Positions 34,427 to 44,769 of a stretch of 64,000 nt of DNA are shown one piece after another (positions within the stretch are counted from its first letter, which is position 1; each line of letters begins with the position of its first letter). The notes beneath the pieces are model-generated. The model saw only the letters and a list, made by a program, of their open reading frames with translations, made no database searches and had not been told where the DNA came from. This stretch comes from Chlamydoabsidia padenii. Lineage: Eukaryota > Mucoromycota > Mucoromycetes > Mucorales > Cunninghamellaceae. The translations under genes and the position numbers were made by a program. The stretch is from assembly GCA_025330725.1 (NCBI GenBank), contig JAIWND010000042.1, positions 62,001 to 126,000 on the forward strand, read 5' to 3'.

Positions 34427-35953
34427 ATGGAGAAGCCTCAGAAAATACCTATCGTGTACCGCTGCTTCGACAACGGTTGTATACAAAATGCGTCATCTCC
34501 ATTTAACCTTCGGCGACACCTTGAAGATTACCATGGTTATGTTTTTCCATTCCCGATGAAGACGACCCGACGTTACAACAACAGTGAATATCAATTTTTG
34601 AGACATCACTCTGATAATGACGACGTGGAACAACATTACGCCTGCCCTTGCTGCAATGTGCACGTCAAAGATCTCAGAGATCTCGAGAACCATTTCATCA
34701 AACAGCACGAATGCTACCTCCCATCGATTTCATTGCAAAACAGCCAATCTGAAAGCACTGCACCTGAAAACACGTTATCTGGACATGTCTCATCTGACAG
34801 CACTTCATCTGAACAAGTCTGCTCTCCGCAGCCGCAAGGTCAAAAGCGTTCAAATGAAAATGCTATGTTGTTGGATGGCATTCCCATGGGCCTACCTCGT
34901 GGCGAACATTTTGTCATCGATGGTTTCGATGTTACGGATGCCAATTACCGCATGAAACTCGCTTTGAAAGATCACCAATGGAAGTTATCATTGGAAGATC
35001 ACTTGTACCAAGTCCTTGCATGAACATCGGTATTGCTCCTGACTCCCTTCGCATTTCCCACTGAAGTACAACCATTTTTTAAACACGAGAACTGGACGGC
35101 TACCAGCACTGCCATCGAAAATATTTACAAGATACGACAGCCACCCATACCGATTGTCACTGTGACAAGTCTTCTTTCCATAATAGACGACTTGACGCGA
35201 CTCAAGCTTGATAGGGATGTAGCCGAAATCAAATTACGAACCCTACAACTGCCGAAGAACGAAAAAAAGTTTGCCAAAGCGGTTGCCGCATTCGTTAACA
35301 AACTTCCATCTGTGCCGCTCGATGTAGATATTAATGAGTGTGAGCTTTGCTCAAGATTCATTGATCCATTCCTCTCAGGTTTGTTTGACGATCCCAACCA
35401 AGGCATATACTTGCGCTGGACGAATGAATCAACATTGGAGGCCAAGCAACCATCCAACAACATGCGACCTGACCTATCCATCACCAAAACTGTTGGCCTC
35501 AAGTGGGCAAGAAGTTTAGGATACGGAGAAGCCAAACCTGTTGCACGCGAAAGTGACCATTTCCTGGTTTGCCAAGATCTTATCAAGGTGGCACTTTTTT
35601 GCAAGAATTCTTTGGACGAGCAGTTGATGGAGGGTGTCCTTGGGATCCACATTGTTGGTCGAACAATTCGGTTTTACGTCCTTGTGTTGCCTGCCAGTGC
35701 CACATATGTAATGTATTTACTCGCAGAGATCAAGGTGCCGGACTCGATTCAGGGCTTGCCTGCATTTATCACCGAATTACCATCCATTCTCAAGATTCTA
35801 CATGTCTTCGATACAGTTTGCGTATGTTCAGTTACTCCTGATGTCATTGCCAGTCGACGAGCACCAACACTGCCGTCAAAAGCATTTCAACAAATCATCT
35901 CTGAATCAAAGAGCCGAAAGCGATCTTGCCATCTTCACCGCAGACACAATTGA
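34427..35953 (+). CDS. cargo gene: two C2H2 fingers plus PD-(D/E)xK-like domain, one in-frame TGA
   Basis: One open frame from ATG 34427 is interrupted by a single TGA at 35021-35023 and otherwise stays open to 35953 (about 508 codons). The first 198 codons hold two C2H2 fingers: C-x4-C-x12-H-x4-H (CFDNGC...HLEDYH) and C-x2-C-x12-H-x4-H (CPCC...HFIKQH), then a Ser/Gln-rich linker. After the TGA the second half has a helix with ELCSRFIDPFLSGLF, then RPDLSI and, about 20 residues on, GYGEAK, and a hydrophobic strand-rich end (IHIVGRTIRFYVLVLP). The RPD...ExK pattern with these helices suggests a PD-(D/E)xK nuclease fold; this is inference from motif only. The TGA means a broken gene, readthrough, or an unseen intron. 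The C-terminus (after about 35900) may run into arm sequence. Confidence 0.55.
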
Positions 35954-35976
35954 ATACAGGATGTATTGTACCACGT

Positions 35977-36107
35977 TCCTTACCTCTCCTTACCTCTCCT
36001 TACCTCTCCTTACCTCTCCTTACCTCTCTTTACCTCTCTTTACCTCTCCTTACCTCACTTTCCTTACCTCACTTTCCTTACCTCACTTTCCTTACCTCTC
36101 CTTACCT
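35977..36107 (-). repeat. GGTAAGGAGA minisatellite, right
   Basis: The reverse-complement counterpart (CCTTACCTCT units) of the array at 33930-34371. It is shorter (about 130 bp), and its outer 100 bp mirror the left arm exactly. Confidence 0.95.
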
Positions 36108-36187
36108 TTTGTCGGGTCAATGACATTCATTTGCCTTCCCTACCTCTCTTTTTCAATAAATGTGTTTTTTTTTTTGGCGTTCACGTT

Positions 36188-37476
36188 TTATAGCTTTTCT
36201 TTGTTGAGACACTTGTCAAAGCATTTAGCAGAATGAGAAACAAAACCATTGAAATCACTCAAATACAAGCTGTCACATGCCTCACTGATCCTTGTCATGA
36301 GAGATTCTTTTTCCAAAAACTTATTTCGCTTAACTCTACTCTTGACCACTGACCAGAACTGCTCAATTGGATTCAGTTCAGGTGAATATGGAGGAAGATT
36401 AACGTACCTGTATCCTCGAGAATTGATATACTTACCAATATCAGTTGAGCTGTGGATAGGAGCGTTATCCATGACAAGGTAGTGTCCCTTCATTTCGGGA
36501 TACTTGTCCATTTCATCAAGTGTCGCCTTTAAAAAGCTCAAATAATGTCCTGTTACTGTTCCTATGCTATAACCATCATTTGCATGTCCAAGCTTTCTCT
36601 TTTTGATACGCTTTGGAACTCTCAAACTAACATTAATCAAGCCAGTGGCAGATATGGCACCTAAAATCGATGTTGCATTCGCTTTTGTTACGGGCACTGT
36701 AACTATAGCAGGAGTTCCCTTCTTTGACCACGCCATACCTCGTTTCAAATTGATATGAAAGGCTGATTCATCAAGAAAGACACAATTTGTTGTGAAATCC
36801 ATGTCAGTTTGCTGCCACTTTTGAACCCAATCGTACCTTTGTTGAATCTTTTCTTGGCTATTTCTTTCTACAGGCTGAAATTGTGCCTGCTTAATGGATA
36901 AATTGCACTCAGTTGTCATGAAGTTATAAATGGTGCTACGAGAAACATTAAGATCTGCAAAGTTTTGCGTTAAACTTTCTGTCACTTCAGTTACAACAGC
37001 AGAAGGATTCTCATCAATATAATTTAAAACAAATTGCTTATGCTCCTCACCAAGAATACGATGCCGACCTGACTTTTTCTTCTTCTCGAAGATGCTTTCA
37101 AGGTCCTCGTAATAACGTTTAACCCATCTCTTGCTGCTCGGACATGAATACCTAATTGTCTCGCAGCTGCAGAAGCATTCAAGCATTTGCTGAAAAATAA
37201 ATGAAAAAATCGAGTTTTATCTTCATCAGAATAAACTGTATAGCGGCGCTTGTTGCATTGCTCCATATAAACATCCTCACTGCTCCTCTCATCCGCAACG
37301 GCACGCATTACAGGATTATGAGGTCTCTCAGGAGGTTTATTCGCTAGGAATTGAGTACGAGAACTTATTGTTTCGATAGCGAATAACTCCTCGTCAACAA
37401 CAAGATCCATGGGCTCAACACCGTTCTCATCAACAACATGTCCTTGTCCATCTTCATAAAAAAATTGCATATCCAT
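36188..37476 (-). pseudogene. Tc1/mariner DD34E transposase, right arm (same frameshift)
   Basis: A mirror copy of the left-arm gene: start ATG 37476, frameshift at 37129, stop at 36188. The translations of both frames equal those of the left arm residue for residue, including the frame break. Sharing the same lesion means the break predates the arm duplication, or that the arms convert each other. The two genes point towards each other, with the cargo gene between them. Confidence 0.85.
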
Positions 37477-37721
37477 TCTGAATGTATGTGGAATAAAATT
37501 ATACAGTAAATAGGAAAAAGAAACGCAAAATGAAGCAATAAAAATAAATATTGCCAAGAATTTTTATTGGATAATTACTAAGCGACAAATAAAAATAAAC
37601 GAGGCAAAGGACACGTGAGCGCGCCTTTATTTTTGGACCAGTCGACATCATTCTTGAACACGCAATTTTTTTTGCACGACATTAAATTCAAAACCAGCGA
37701 CTTTACTTTTTGAAATGACTG

Positions 37722-37723
37722 TA
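37722..37723 (+). repeat. right TA target duplication of the composite element
   Basis: Follows the GACTG end of the right terminal repeat and pairs with the TA at 32313-32314. Confidence 0.85.
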
Positions 37724-38230
37724 CTTGGACATATTTTTTGGCTACGCTTCTTGACCAGCGACAATTCAATGGAAGGCCATACCGGATAATAGCATTCTCT
37801 TCGTCAAAGGCAAGGGAGTCCAACAATCGTAGGAAGTTGATGACATGTGTGTCTTGGCGGTTTTCGAAGCCAATTAGTTGACAGAGAAAATCAGTAACTA
37901 TCATACACAATCGGGTCATCTTTTTGCCAATATTTACCTTTCAGTGACATGTTCCATAGTTGTTGCAACACCTGAGTCCCAAGTTCTTTCCGGAGAACTG
38001 TCCAGCATTTCCCAACCAGATTTGTCAGGTATGTCATGACATCCCAAGAAGAAACACTACTACCAACCGGAGTCCTGTTATAAAAATAATTAGAGAGAAG
38101 CAGAATATAACAAGTTCTAAGTACACGAATTATCATAAACTTTTACATACGTGGATGCACCAGAGCAAGTTTTCCAATGTGCCATTGGCGAGGTAGTAAC
38201 TGGTTTCTGGCACAATCGACAGTTAATCAT
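37724..38230 (-). pseudogene. tnp2-type transposase, N-terminal exons
   Basis: Exons at 38230-38151, 38074-37938 and from 37898 to the insertion point join in phase. The protein starts MINCRLCQKPVTTSP with a C-x2-C...H-x4-C zinc knuckle, followed by a helical region (VMTYLTNLVGKCWTVLRKELG, FENRQDTHVINFLRLLDSLAFDEENAI). It is cut by the composite element and, in the joined sequence, is out of frame with YFEYLWRR. An extra A in the A-run at about 37733 would restore the frame, so a one-base deletion is likely. It is the upstream part of the remnant at 30377-32312. Confidence 0.7.
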
Positions 38231-38425
38231 TTGTAATGAAAGGGAATGTAGAGGAATGTAAAGAAATAAAGGGGAAGAGTGAAAAACAAATGCAAAATCA
38301 AGCTGATTTTATACCAGGATTAACTTCGTCGTCGGTGTTTCAAGTTTTCTTTTTCCTTTCTTCCCCTTTTTCTTCCTCTACTGTTTCTTCCATCTCCACC
38401 CTTTTATCTAATTACCTCATGAACA

Positions 38426-39744
38426 ATGCCTTCCAACAAATCAAGTAAAGTAACTACCCTTGAACAATTGGCCTCCATGTTCCGGAAGGAAATCAAGTAC
38501 TTACGCGACGAAATCATGGAACTCAAACAATAACAACAACAACAACAAGTCGCCGACAATAACACCCCTGTCCCTATTTCAACAGTGGTGATTGCACGCC
38601 CAGAAGCCCCCGAAGGTGAAAAATACACCCCCAAGGAAAAGATGCTCGTGGCCATTGAAAAGTATTTGTTGGTGGATGCCTTGGCTGGGCTTTCGGAACT
38701 CTCTCTTGCCCAAGTCAAGAAAGGCAAGGATGGCGAACCATTGCCCCTCCCTCAACGAAAGGCCTACTCGGTCTATGATGTGCTCGCGGTGTTTGCCAAG
38801 AACTTGGTGGATACTGACAATGTGGTGACAGGGGAAAAGGGGACCTTTGCCTCAAGAAGTGCCCCGAAGAAGTTGGATTTGATCCAACAATTGGAAACAA
38901 TGGCAGGTAAGTACGGCATTCACATCAGCAGGGCCAAAAAGTCTTGGATGGCCTCGTACTTTATGACCAGAAAGTGCGGTGCCATCAGTGATGGTGTCAC
39001 TCGACAAGCCAAACGCAAGCAACAACTACAACAAGCTGAAGAAGAATCTGAAGAAGCAGGTGACGAAGGTGATGAAGAAGATGTTTTTGACAGTGGTGAT
39101 GAATCCGTAAGTTTGGTAACATGACAAAATACGCTTAATCTGACAGGCACTAACTGTTTTATTATATCTCTAGGGCCCTGCTGACAGCGAAGATTCCGGT
39201 GATGAAGATTCCAGGAATGACTTTGTGGAAGGTGACGATACAGAAGATTTGGTACGTAAAGAGCCCACTTTAAGAAGATCTGCAAGTACCACTTTAACAC
39301 TTTTGTTTAGGGCACCTCTTCCTCACCTGTCAATGGTGTAAGTAACATATTGGAAATTAATATACACATCATACGTCTTTACTAACAATTTTACATGTTT
39401 ATCAGAGAAAGCGCCCTCGGAATGGTGATGCCCCTGTGATCCCAGTAACGGGTGCTCCTGCTCGTCCTGGTGCTGATAATGGTAATGCTGGTGTTGGTGT
39501 TGGTGTTGGTGTTGGTGTTGGTGTTGGTGTTGGTGTTGGTGTTGGTGTTGGTGTTGGTGTTGGTGTTGATGTTGGTGGTGCTGGTGCTGGTGCTGGTGTT
39601 GGTGGTAAAGCAAGTCGTGCTGGTAAAGCAAGTCGTACTGGTGATCAAGATGATCAAGGTAGTGCGCTTGGGCAAAAAGAAGATAAAGTAGTTTTTTTTT
39701 ATATATATATTAGTTATTATTACAATAAAAACATTACACAATAA
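38426..39744 (+). pseudogene. companion gene of the tnp2 element (one nonsense codon)
   Basis: Four exons in phase 0: 38426-39106, 39174-39251, 39311-39337 and 39406-39744. After 35 codons (a charged helix, EQLASMFRKEIKYLRDEIMELKQ) a TAA sits in a CAA run (38531-38533), a single-base change from Gln. The rest encodes a conserved block (KMLVAIEKYLLVDALAGL...KYGIHISRAKKSW), an acidic Glu/Asp stretch, and KRPRNGD, then a Gly-Val tract of GTTGGT hexamers (39480-39567). It diverges from the transposase gene with about 195 bp between start codons. A diverged relative lies at 44770-45510, supporting a real family; the role is unknown, possibly DNA binding or nuclear targeting. Confidence 0.6.
39480..39567 (+). 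repeat. GTTGGT hexanucleotide repeat (Gly-Val tract)
   Basis: About 14 GGTGTT units form a perfect hexanucleotide repeat within the last exon of the companion gene. The reading frame is kept. Confidence 0.9.
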
Positions 39745-40093
39745 AGAATACAATAGTTCTATTTTATAACAGTAATTAATAGATGTATAGACAAAAAAAA
39801 GGGGGGGGATATTGATTCTATTTTATATGGTACCAGATTTCTGTTTTTTTTACCGTTGCTTTATTTGACCAGACATCTGGCTTTTTTACCGTTTTGCTAT
39901 TTTTGTAACAGATGTCTGACTTTTTTGACATCCTTGTCGTACATTCAATGACCTGTCGGAGTTTGAGAATAAGTCAACAGTTTTCCCATGATGTTCTTTC
40001 TTCTTTCTTTCTTCCCTTTGATACATTTCTTTCTTCTTTTTATTATCTTTAATTTTTACCTTTATTGTCTTTATCTTGTATGCTAACTCATTC

Positions 40094-41124
40094 ATGGCGG
40101 AATTGGCACGTGTAAATGCTGGAGGGGACAAACATTATCTAGATCGTATATACACCACTTTGATCAACATGCCCACTCAAGTTTATGATCGAACAACTCA
40201 AGACGTGGAACAGGCGTTCATAGTGAAATTAGAAGCTAAGAAAAAAAGACCTTGTAAGTAATATGATTTTACCCTTTTTTATTGTAATACTAATTGCTCT
40301 GCTTTATAGTCTTGCAACTCAACAACAACATTAACAACAACGCCGTGGCAGCTGAACGAAGACGAATCCCTGGAATCAGCAAACAACAATACTTCAATGA
40401 CATTCTACCTCACTTTGAAGAATGCACAATGAAACGGTCTTTCAATGCATATGTCAAAAAAACAATACAGAAATACTTTGTTTCAAAACGTCATCAAGTC
40501 GACACAGCAAATCACCAATGTAGCATACCGGTTGCAGCTGTTTTTGATAGATTACGCCATTCACTACCCAGATAACCTTCCGCCAGCCCTCTTATCATTG
40601 AACGGCCTATATTCTGTGACGCAGCTTATACGTGGACTACCTCTAACATCCACAGACCCACGTTTTCCGAAGGCTGAAATACAACAACACTGGAGCAATA
40701 TGATCATAAATCACTCCGACCTTACCACCGCTTATGATACGAACACGAAATTCTCTCTGACTATTGCCAGCGACAATCAACAGATAACAATTTACACTTA
40801 TCAGGGAACTTTCCGAAACGAATCAAGCACTTTTGCCGATTTAGATTTTTTCAATTGTTGGAGGTACCTATCTGCATTTCCATCATTGATATCTACAACA
40901 GATACAACGCTGAAGAACATGACGAACCTTTGAAGGCCTATTCCTTCTCGATTCTCCCAACACCTTTTACTCATAGAAAAATTATTGCGCTGTTGCCAGA
41001 AAACATCAAAACAAGGTCAGGATACCAAGGTGTCATAAACCGTGGGGATGGACCGACATTTTTGGCCTCTTACCAAATATTCAATGAAGTATTTCAATTC
41101 CGGAAATTTGGGATTGAAAGGTAA
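40094..41124 (+). pseudogene. transposon-like coding remnant of unknown family
   Basis: Begins with ATG 40094 and a plausible first exon (MAELARVNAGGDKHYLDRIYTTL...AFIVKLEAK) ending at a GTAAGT donor near 40253. The next exon reads AAERRRIPGISKQQYFNDILPHFEECTMK. Good coding signal then moves to another frame (ITNVAYRLQLFLIDYAIHYPDNLPPALLSLNGLYSV, about 40510-40860), and later to a third (RYNAEEHDEPLKAYSFSILPTPF, to 41124). At least two frame breaks are needed, and the end is missing. I do not recognise the family. Position within transposon debris suggests a mobile-element ORF. Confidence 0.4.
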
Positions 41125-41249
41125 AAAGGATGGCAAGGATAAAAAAAAAAAAGTAACTGATCTTAACAACTTTCTTTTCCTAGTCCTTACGACATTATAT
41201 CCCCTACTTTACGACATCTTATTTTTTAACCCCGACATCCATTAGTGTA

Positions 41250-42330
41250 AATAGTGGACATATCAGCTATAATTTTGAATTATTATTATATTCACCCACT
41301 TTAACATGCTGGTTTGAGTGTATCGTTTACGATGCTATATAAACCTACCTCAGTCATCTCAACATGGTGCAATCTGCATCTACAAAAACAACAAATCTTT
41401 TTATTACTAAACGGGACAATCCTGGCCATTGATAATGCCTTGGACTTCTTCTTTTTTTAAATTACATGGTGAAGAGGTCGCATCAAACATGACTCTCCCC
41501 GACTGTTAGAATTTATATAGACATTCTTTTATTCACTCACTTTGGTTATATTGGGGTGCTGCACAAAACGGTAATTTGACAGTCAATAAAGTAGCTCACA
41601 CCGGTTAGAACGAACAGGTAAAGATGAACATAAATCGGTGGTGGAACAACTGACTCTATGGTAATGTGTTGTCTTCCCGACGATGGTGACTCTTTATGGA
41701 GACTCATTTAAATTGTATTAGCGTGGCAAAGGTAAATAAAAAGAGCAAAACATATGGGCAAAAAAGCAAAGAGAAGCGTAGTTTTGTAGACTGAGCTCAT
41801 CAAGACGCTGATACTAATACTACCCTCTCTTCTCTTTTTGTATGTTTAGGTGGATCGGTGGCCCAAGTACCAGCAAACACAGACAACAGCGTGGATAAAT
41901 AATTATTTATCCATCTATATCAGCGTACCGGACAACTGTTACATACATCAGAAATCATCGACCATATCATCACGAAAACCCTCACCCACTTTGCATGAAC
42001 GTCTTATCAAAACTCCGCCTCGACAAATCTGGGAAATGGCAATATGATAAACTAAATATGTCTTTATTCAGTAGGATAAGATAATCAGACAACAGGAGAG
42101 AAACGGTCGGCTCTCTCTTAACATTGGATTGGCTTGGACAATGAAGAAAGTGATGATGGTCTCTAGCATTCTATCAAGGTGGATGGAAACAATAGAATAG
42201 AATAGAATTAGGTTTACTAGTTATATACTCCTTTATATTGTATTGATTTTGATAAAACAATATTGTGTATGATCTTTTATTTGTGAAGAAAAAAGTACGC
42301 TATAGAATAAAGGGAGGGGATAATCACTTA
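41250..42330. other. intergenic DNA without supported genes
   Basis: Includes a short ORF at 41850-42047 after an acceptor-like site, and a TAGAA microsatellite at about 42195-42212. No family was recognised. Confidence 0.35.
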
Positions 42331-42337
42331 AGGGGTG

Positions 42338-43420
42338 TTACCAAAAAAGAATATGGTCGTTGGGATTTCCGATTGATATATCTTCTTTTACCGTTTTTAC
42401 CATCATAATCTTGGTATTTTGGTTGCAATGAATACAGTTTTCCCACATTACATGACGCTCCAAACTTGATGATAGGGTATTATAGTCCAAGCTTGTTGTA
42501 GAAGAAGAAAAATTTGGAGGGGGCGGAGATGATGGTGACACAGGGCTATTAGATTCCAGGAACATTTTGGTTAAAAGTGATCCTTGATTCTTGACATCAA
42601 TGGGCTGCTGTTTTGTGAATTGAAGGCGGTGCCAAGACAAAATGGGGTTTCCAAAGAGGATGTCTTCATGATTATTGGATGCACTCTTGGACCCTGCATT
42701 ATCAATTTCAAACGCCGCCAAGGGGAAATTTTGAGAAACCAATACAGGAAAAGTCGATAAAGACGAGTCAAATGATACAGAAGGATAGTTGCATTCATAC
42801 CATGACTCTTTTGTTTTTATTGATGAAGATGAAGATGATAAATTTGTTGATTGTCTTTCCATTTTTTGATTTGACTTGAGTGGTTGCTTGCCATAAATTA
42901 CAGGATCATCACTATTACGGCTGTTTGTCCCCTTTGGAGTGGTAGTAGCAGTCCACGCATAGATGTTCTCATCATGCCCAATAGAATTACTTGAAAACAT
43001 TAACCATTGTTGTTGAATATAGCTTAGTCGTTTCACTGGTGTATCAATGACATGACTGATACCTAGCCCATTAGTTCCTGCATGACTATTTTCAACCTCC
43101 GCCAAAGGAGACGCGTTTCCTCGAGATCGCCAGGGTAGTGGGCCCAGTGACCGGTGACCTCGTTTTTTATCAATGCACAATTTTGCAAAAAATGAACTTG
43201 GTGAGTTTGTAAAAAATGAACTTGGTGAAAAAGAGGGCAAAGAGGGTCTTGATGGTGAGACATGGTGATTGCAAATGGTCAGTGCTTTGCTTGGTGCTGG
43301 TGATGATCTTGCTACATACAAACTTCGGCAGGAATCTAGCCGAATGATGGAACAGCATCTTTTCACATAGTTTAAACAATATTGGAAAAAGTTTTGGATA
43401 GCTGCATGAGACTGTTAGTA
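42338..43420 (-). CDS. hypothetical Ser-rich protein
   Basis: A long open frame (at least 342 codons from ATG 43366, extending upstream to an acceptor-like CTAACAG near 43412) encodes a Ser/Pro/Asn-rich, mostly hydrophilic protein with no signal peptide or membrane span. A CIHCNQ Cys pair lies near the C-terminus. The reading frame length in AT-rich DNA is good evidence for a gene. An exon further upstream (ATG about 43552, ending GCAAGT or later near 43460) may hold the start, but phases could not be matched. Family unknown. Confidence 0.5.
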
Positions 43421-43881
43421 ACTCGCTCATTCCCTTTTTCAGTTGGAGTGTCAACTTGCCTTTTTTCAAATAGCCTGGACCTGCTTTAGCTTTTCCATTG
43501 TCTTTTGTTTCACACATCGTTGAGAGAACCAAGTTATTGAAGTGTTGAAGCATACTTGTAATATTGTTAGTTTTTAGATTGAAAGGGAAAAAAAAAAAAA
43601 AAAAAAAAGATGAAAAGGAAGAATGCCGAGATCTGGAGCACCTGCCATGATATCTACACGTTTCAAACATCCACTCAAGATGAATAGCCTCAATTTATCA
43701 TTCCAACTATCTAATTATATTATCTTGTATAATCGTACTTGCACAGCTACAGTTTTACTATGATAAATCAAGTTGGATCTGCATACTAAACTTTATTTTA
43801 AATTCCGCTCTCTCTTTACAATAGAAGGGGAAAGGGGCAGAAAAACGCTTACACTTTCTTCTTTTTCTTCTTTTGATTGTA

Positions 43882-44500
43882 GGTATTGCTGTTAGTGGAT
43901 CTGATATTGGTGGTGTGTGTCTATCACCCACTGGTCAACAACTCATTATACAACTAGAGTATCGAAATGCACTTTGGGTATTAGGCTCTGGTGAATCGAT
44001 CTCTTCTTGGTACTCAATCTAATCTCTTGTTTTATTTGCCTTGTTGGTACCTTTCGTTTATATTGCTCTCTTCTTTTTGATGCCAACCTATGCATCCTCG
44101 ATCGGGATGGATCCTACCAATGGGGTGGCGTTGGTACTTTGGTGGGAGCACCGATCTCTAGTTTATTACAAACTCAACTTGGTTGGACTGCTGCGATTCA
44201 ATGGTGTGGCACTCATAATATGTCTCTAGTATTGTTGCTCTTGTCTTGCGCATGGTAAGGGCCGATTACAAGCTATTTGTGAAAGTTTGATAGCAACCTT
44301 CTCTAACACTATCTCCCCCCCCCTCCACCCTTCATACACAATGTATAGTCATCATCCCTTATTTACATATATTTTTAAACCTCCCCCTTTTTTATTTGTA
44401 AACATTATAATGAAACATTTCAATCTTGTCTTTAGTGTTATGGATATCAAAAAGAGGGTTGGCGGTGTTTCGAGTCAGGGGTACGGGAAAAGCCAATGAG
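43882..44500 (+). pseudogene. MCT/SLC16-like transporter relic
   Basis: After an acceptor-like TTGTAG the plus strand reads GIAVSGSDIGGVCLSPTGQQLI and YRNALWVLG, which match helix 4-5 motifs of monocarboxylate-transporter-like MFS proteins (usually GSGIGG...SP...). Then comes a stop, a frame change, and later WGGVGTLVGAPISSLLQTQLGWTAAIQWCGTHNMS, matching the last-helix region (GTLIG.PIS). The middle of the transporter is missing. I infer a dead fragment of a plasma-membrane or vacuolar carboxylate carrier. Confidence 0.7.
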
Positions 44501-44769
44501 ATTTAAACTGTGCTTGAAAAGAAAAAAAATCTCCTCTTAATCCATCAGGACTCGTCAACTTGATCATCTTCCTGAAGAGGTGTTTGGCTTGTTGTTTATT
44601 AAATCAGTGTGTGAGAATAATTTGATTCAACCTTTTTTAATTCTTAAAATTTCGAACCCCGACCAACTGAGCAGGTGGATCGTCCATTCTTTACTATATC
44701 ATCACATTCTTTGCTTATATTAGCCACTTTCATTTCTTTTTAATCAATCAATACATTTATTAAACAATA

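Larger units (their letters stand above)
32315..37721. mobile_element. composite Tc1/mariner-type element with mirror-image arms
   Basis: The ends are perfect inverted repeats starting CAGTCATTTCAAAAAGTAAAG, flanked by TA as expected of Tc1/mariner. The inverted arms run 32315-34029 and 36007-37721 (1,715 bp each). Paired positions always add up to 70036, so there is no indel between arms. Every translated ORF in one arm is repeated exactly in the other (the 332-, 177- and 77-aa frames). Each arm holds one transposase gene reading inward, then a GGTAAGGAGA minisatellite. The central 2 kb holds a cargo gene. Near-identity of the arms implies recent formation or gene conversion. It is inserted into an older, decayed tnp2 gene. 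Confidence 0.9.
29440..39950 (-). mobile_element. degenerate tnp2-type DNA transposon (approximate limits), interrupted by a composite element
   Basis: The two flanks carry the same short motifs in inverted arrangement: CCAGATGTCTG, (A)ACGGTAAAAA-GCC and long T/A runs, at about 29440-29580 and 39840-39930. Between them are a tnp2-like transposase gene (minus) and a companion gene (plus), diverging from about 38230/38426. After removing the 5.4 kb insertion the element would be about 5.1 kb. Gene content resembles CACTA-like elements with a Transposase_21/tnp2 protein, but the exact termini and any target duplication were not established. Confidence 0.6.

Noticed and set aside
33800..34486. 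Long minus-strand ORF rich in SLPLLTSPYL repeats
   Set aside because: It is only the antisense translation of the GGTAAGGAGA minisatellite; no start context or composition of a real protein.
39323..39753. Minus-strand ORFs of His-Gln or Asn-Thr repeats
   Set aside because: Antisense frames of the GTTGGT hexamer array in the companion gene.
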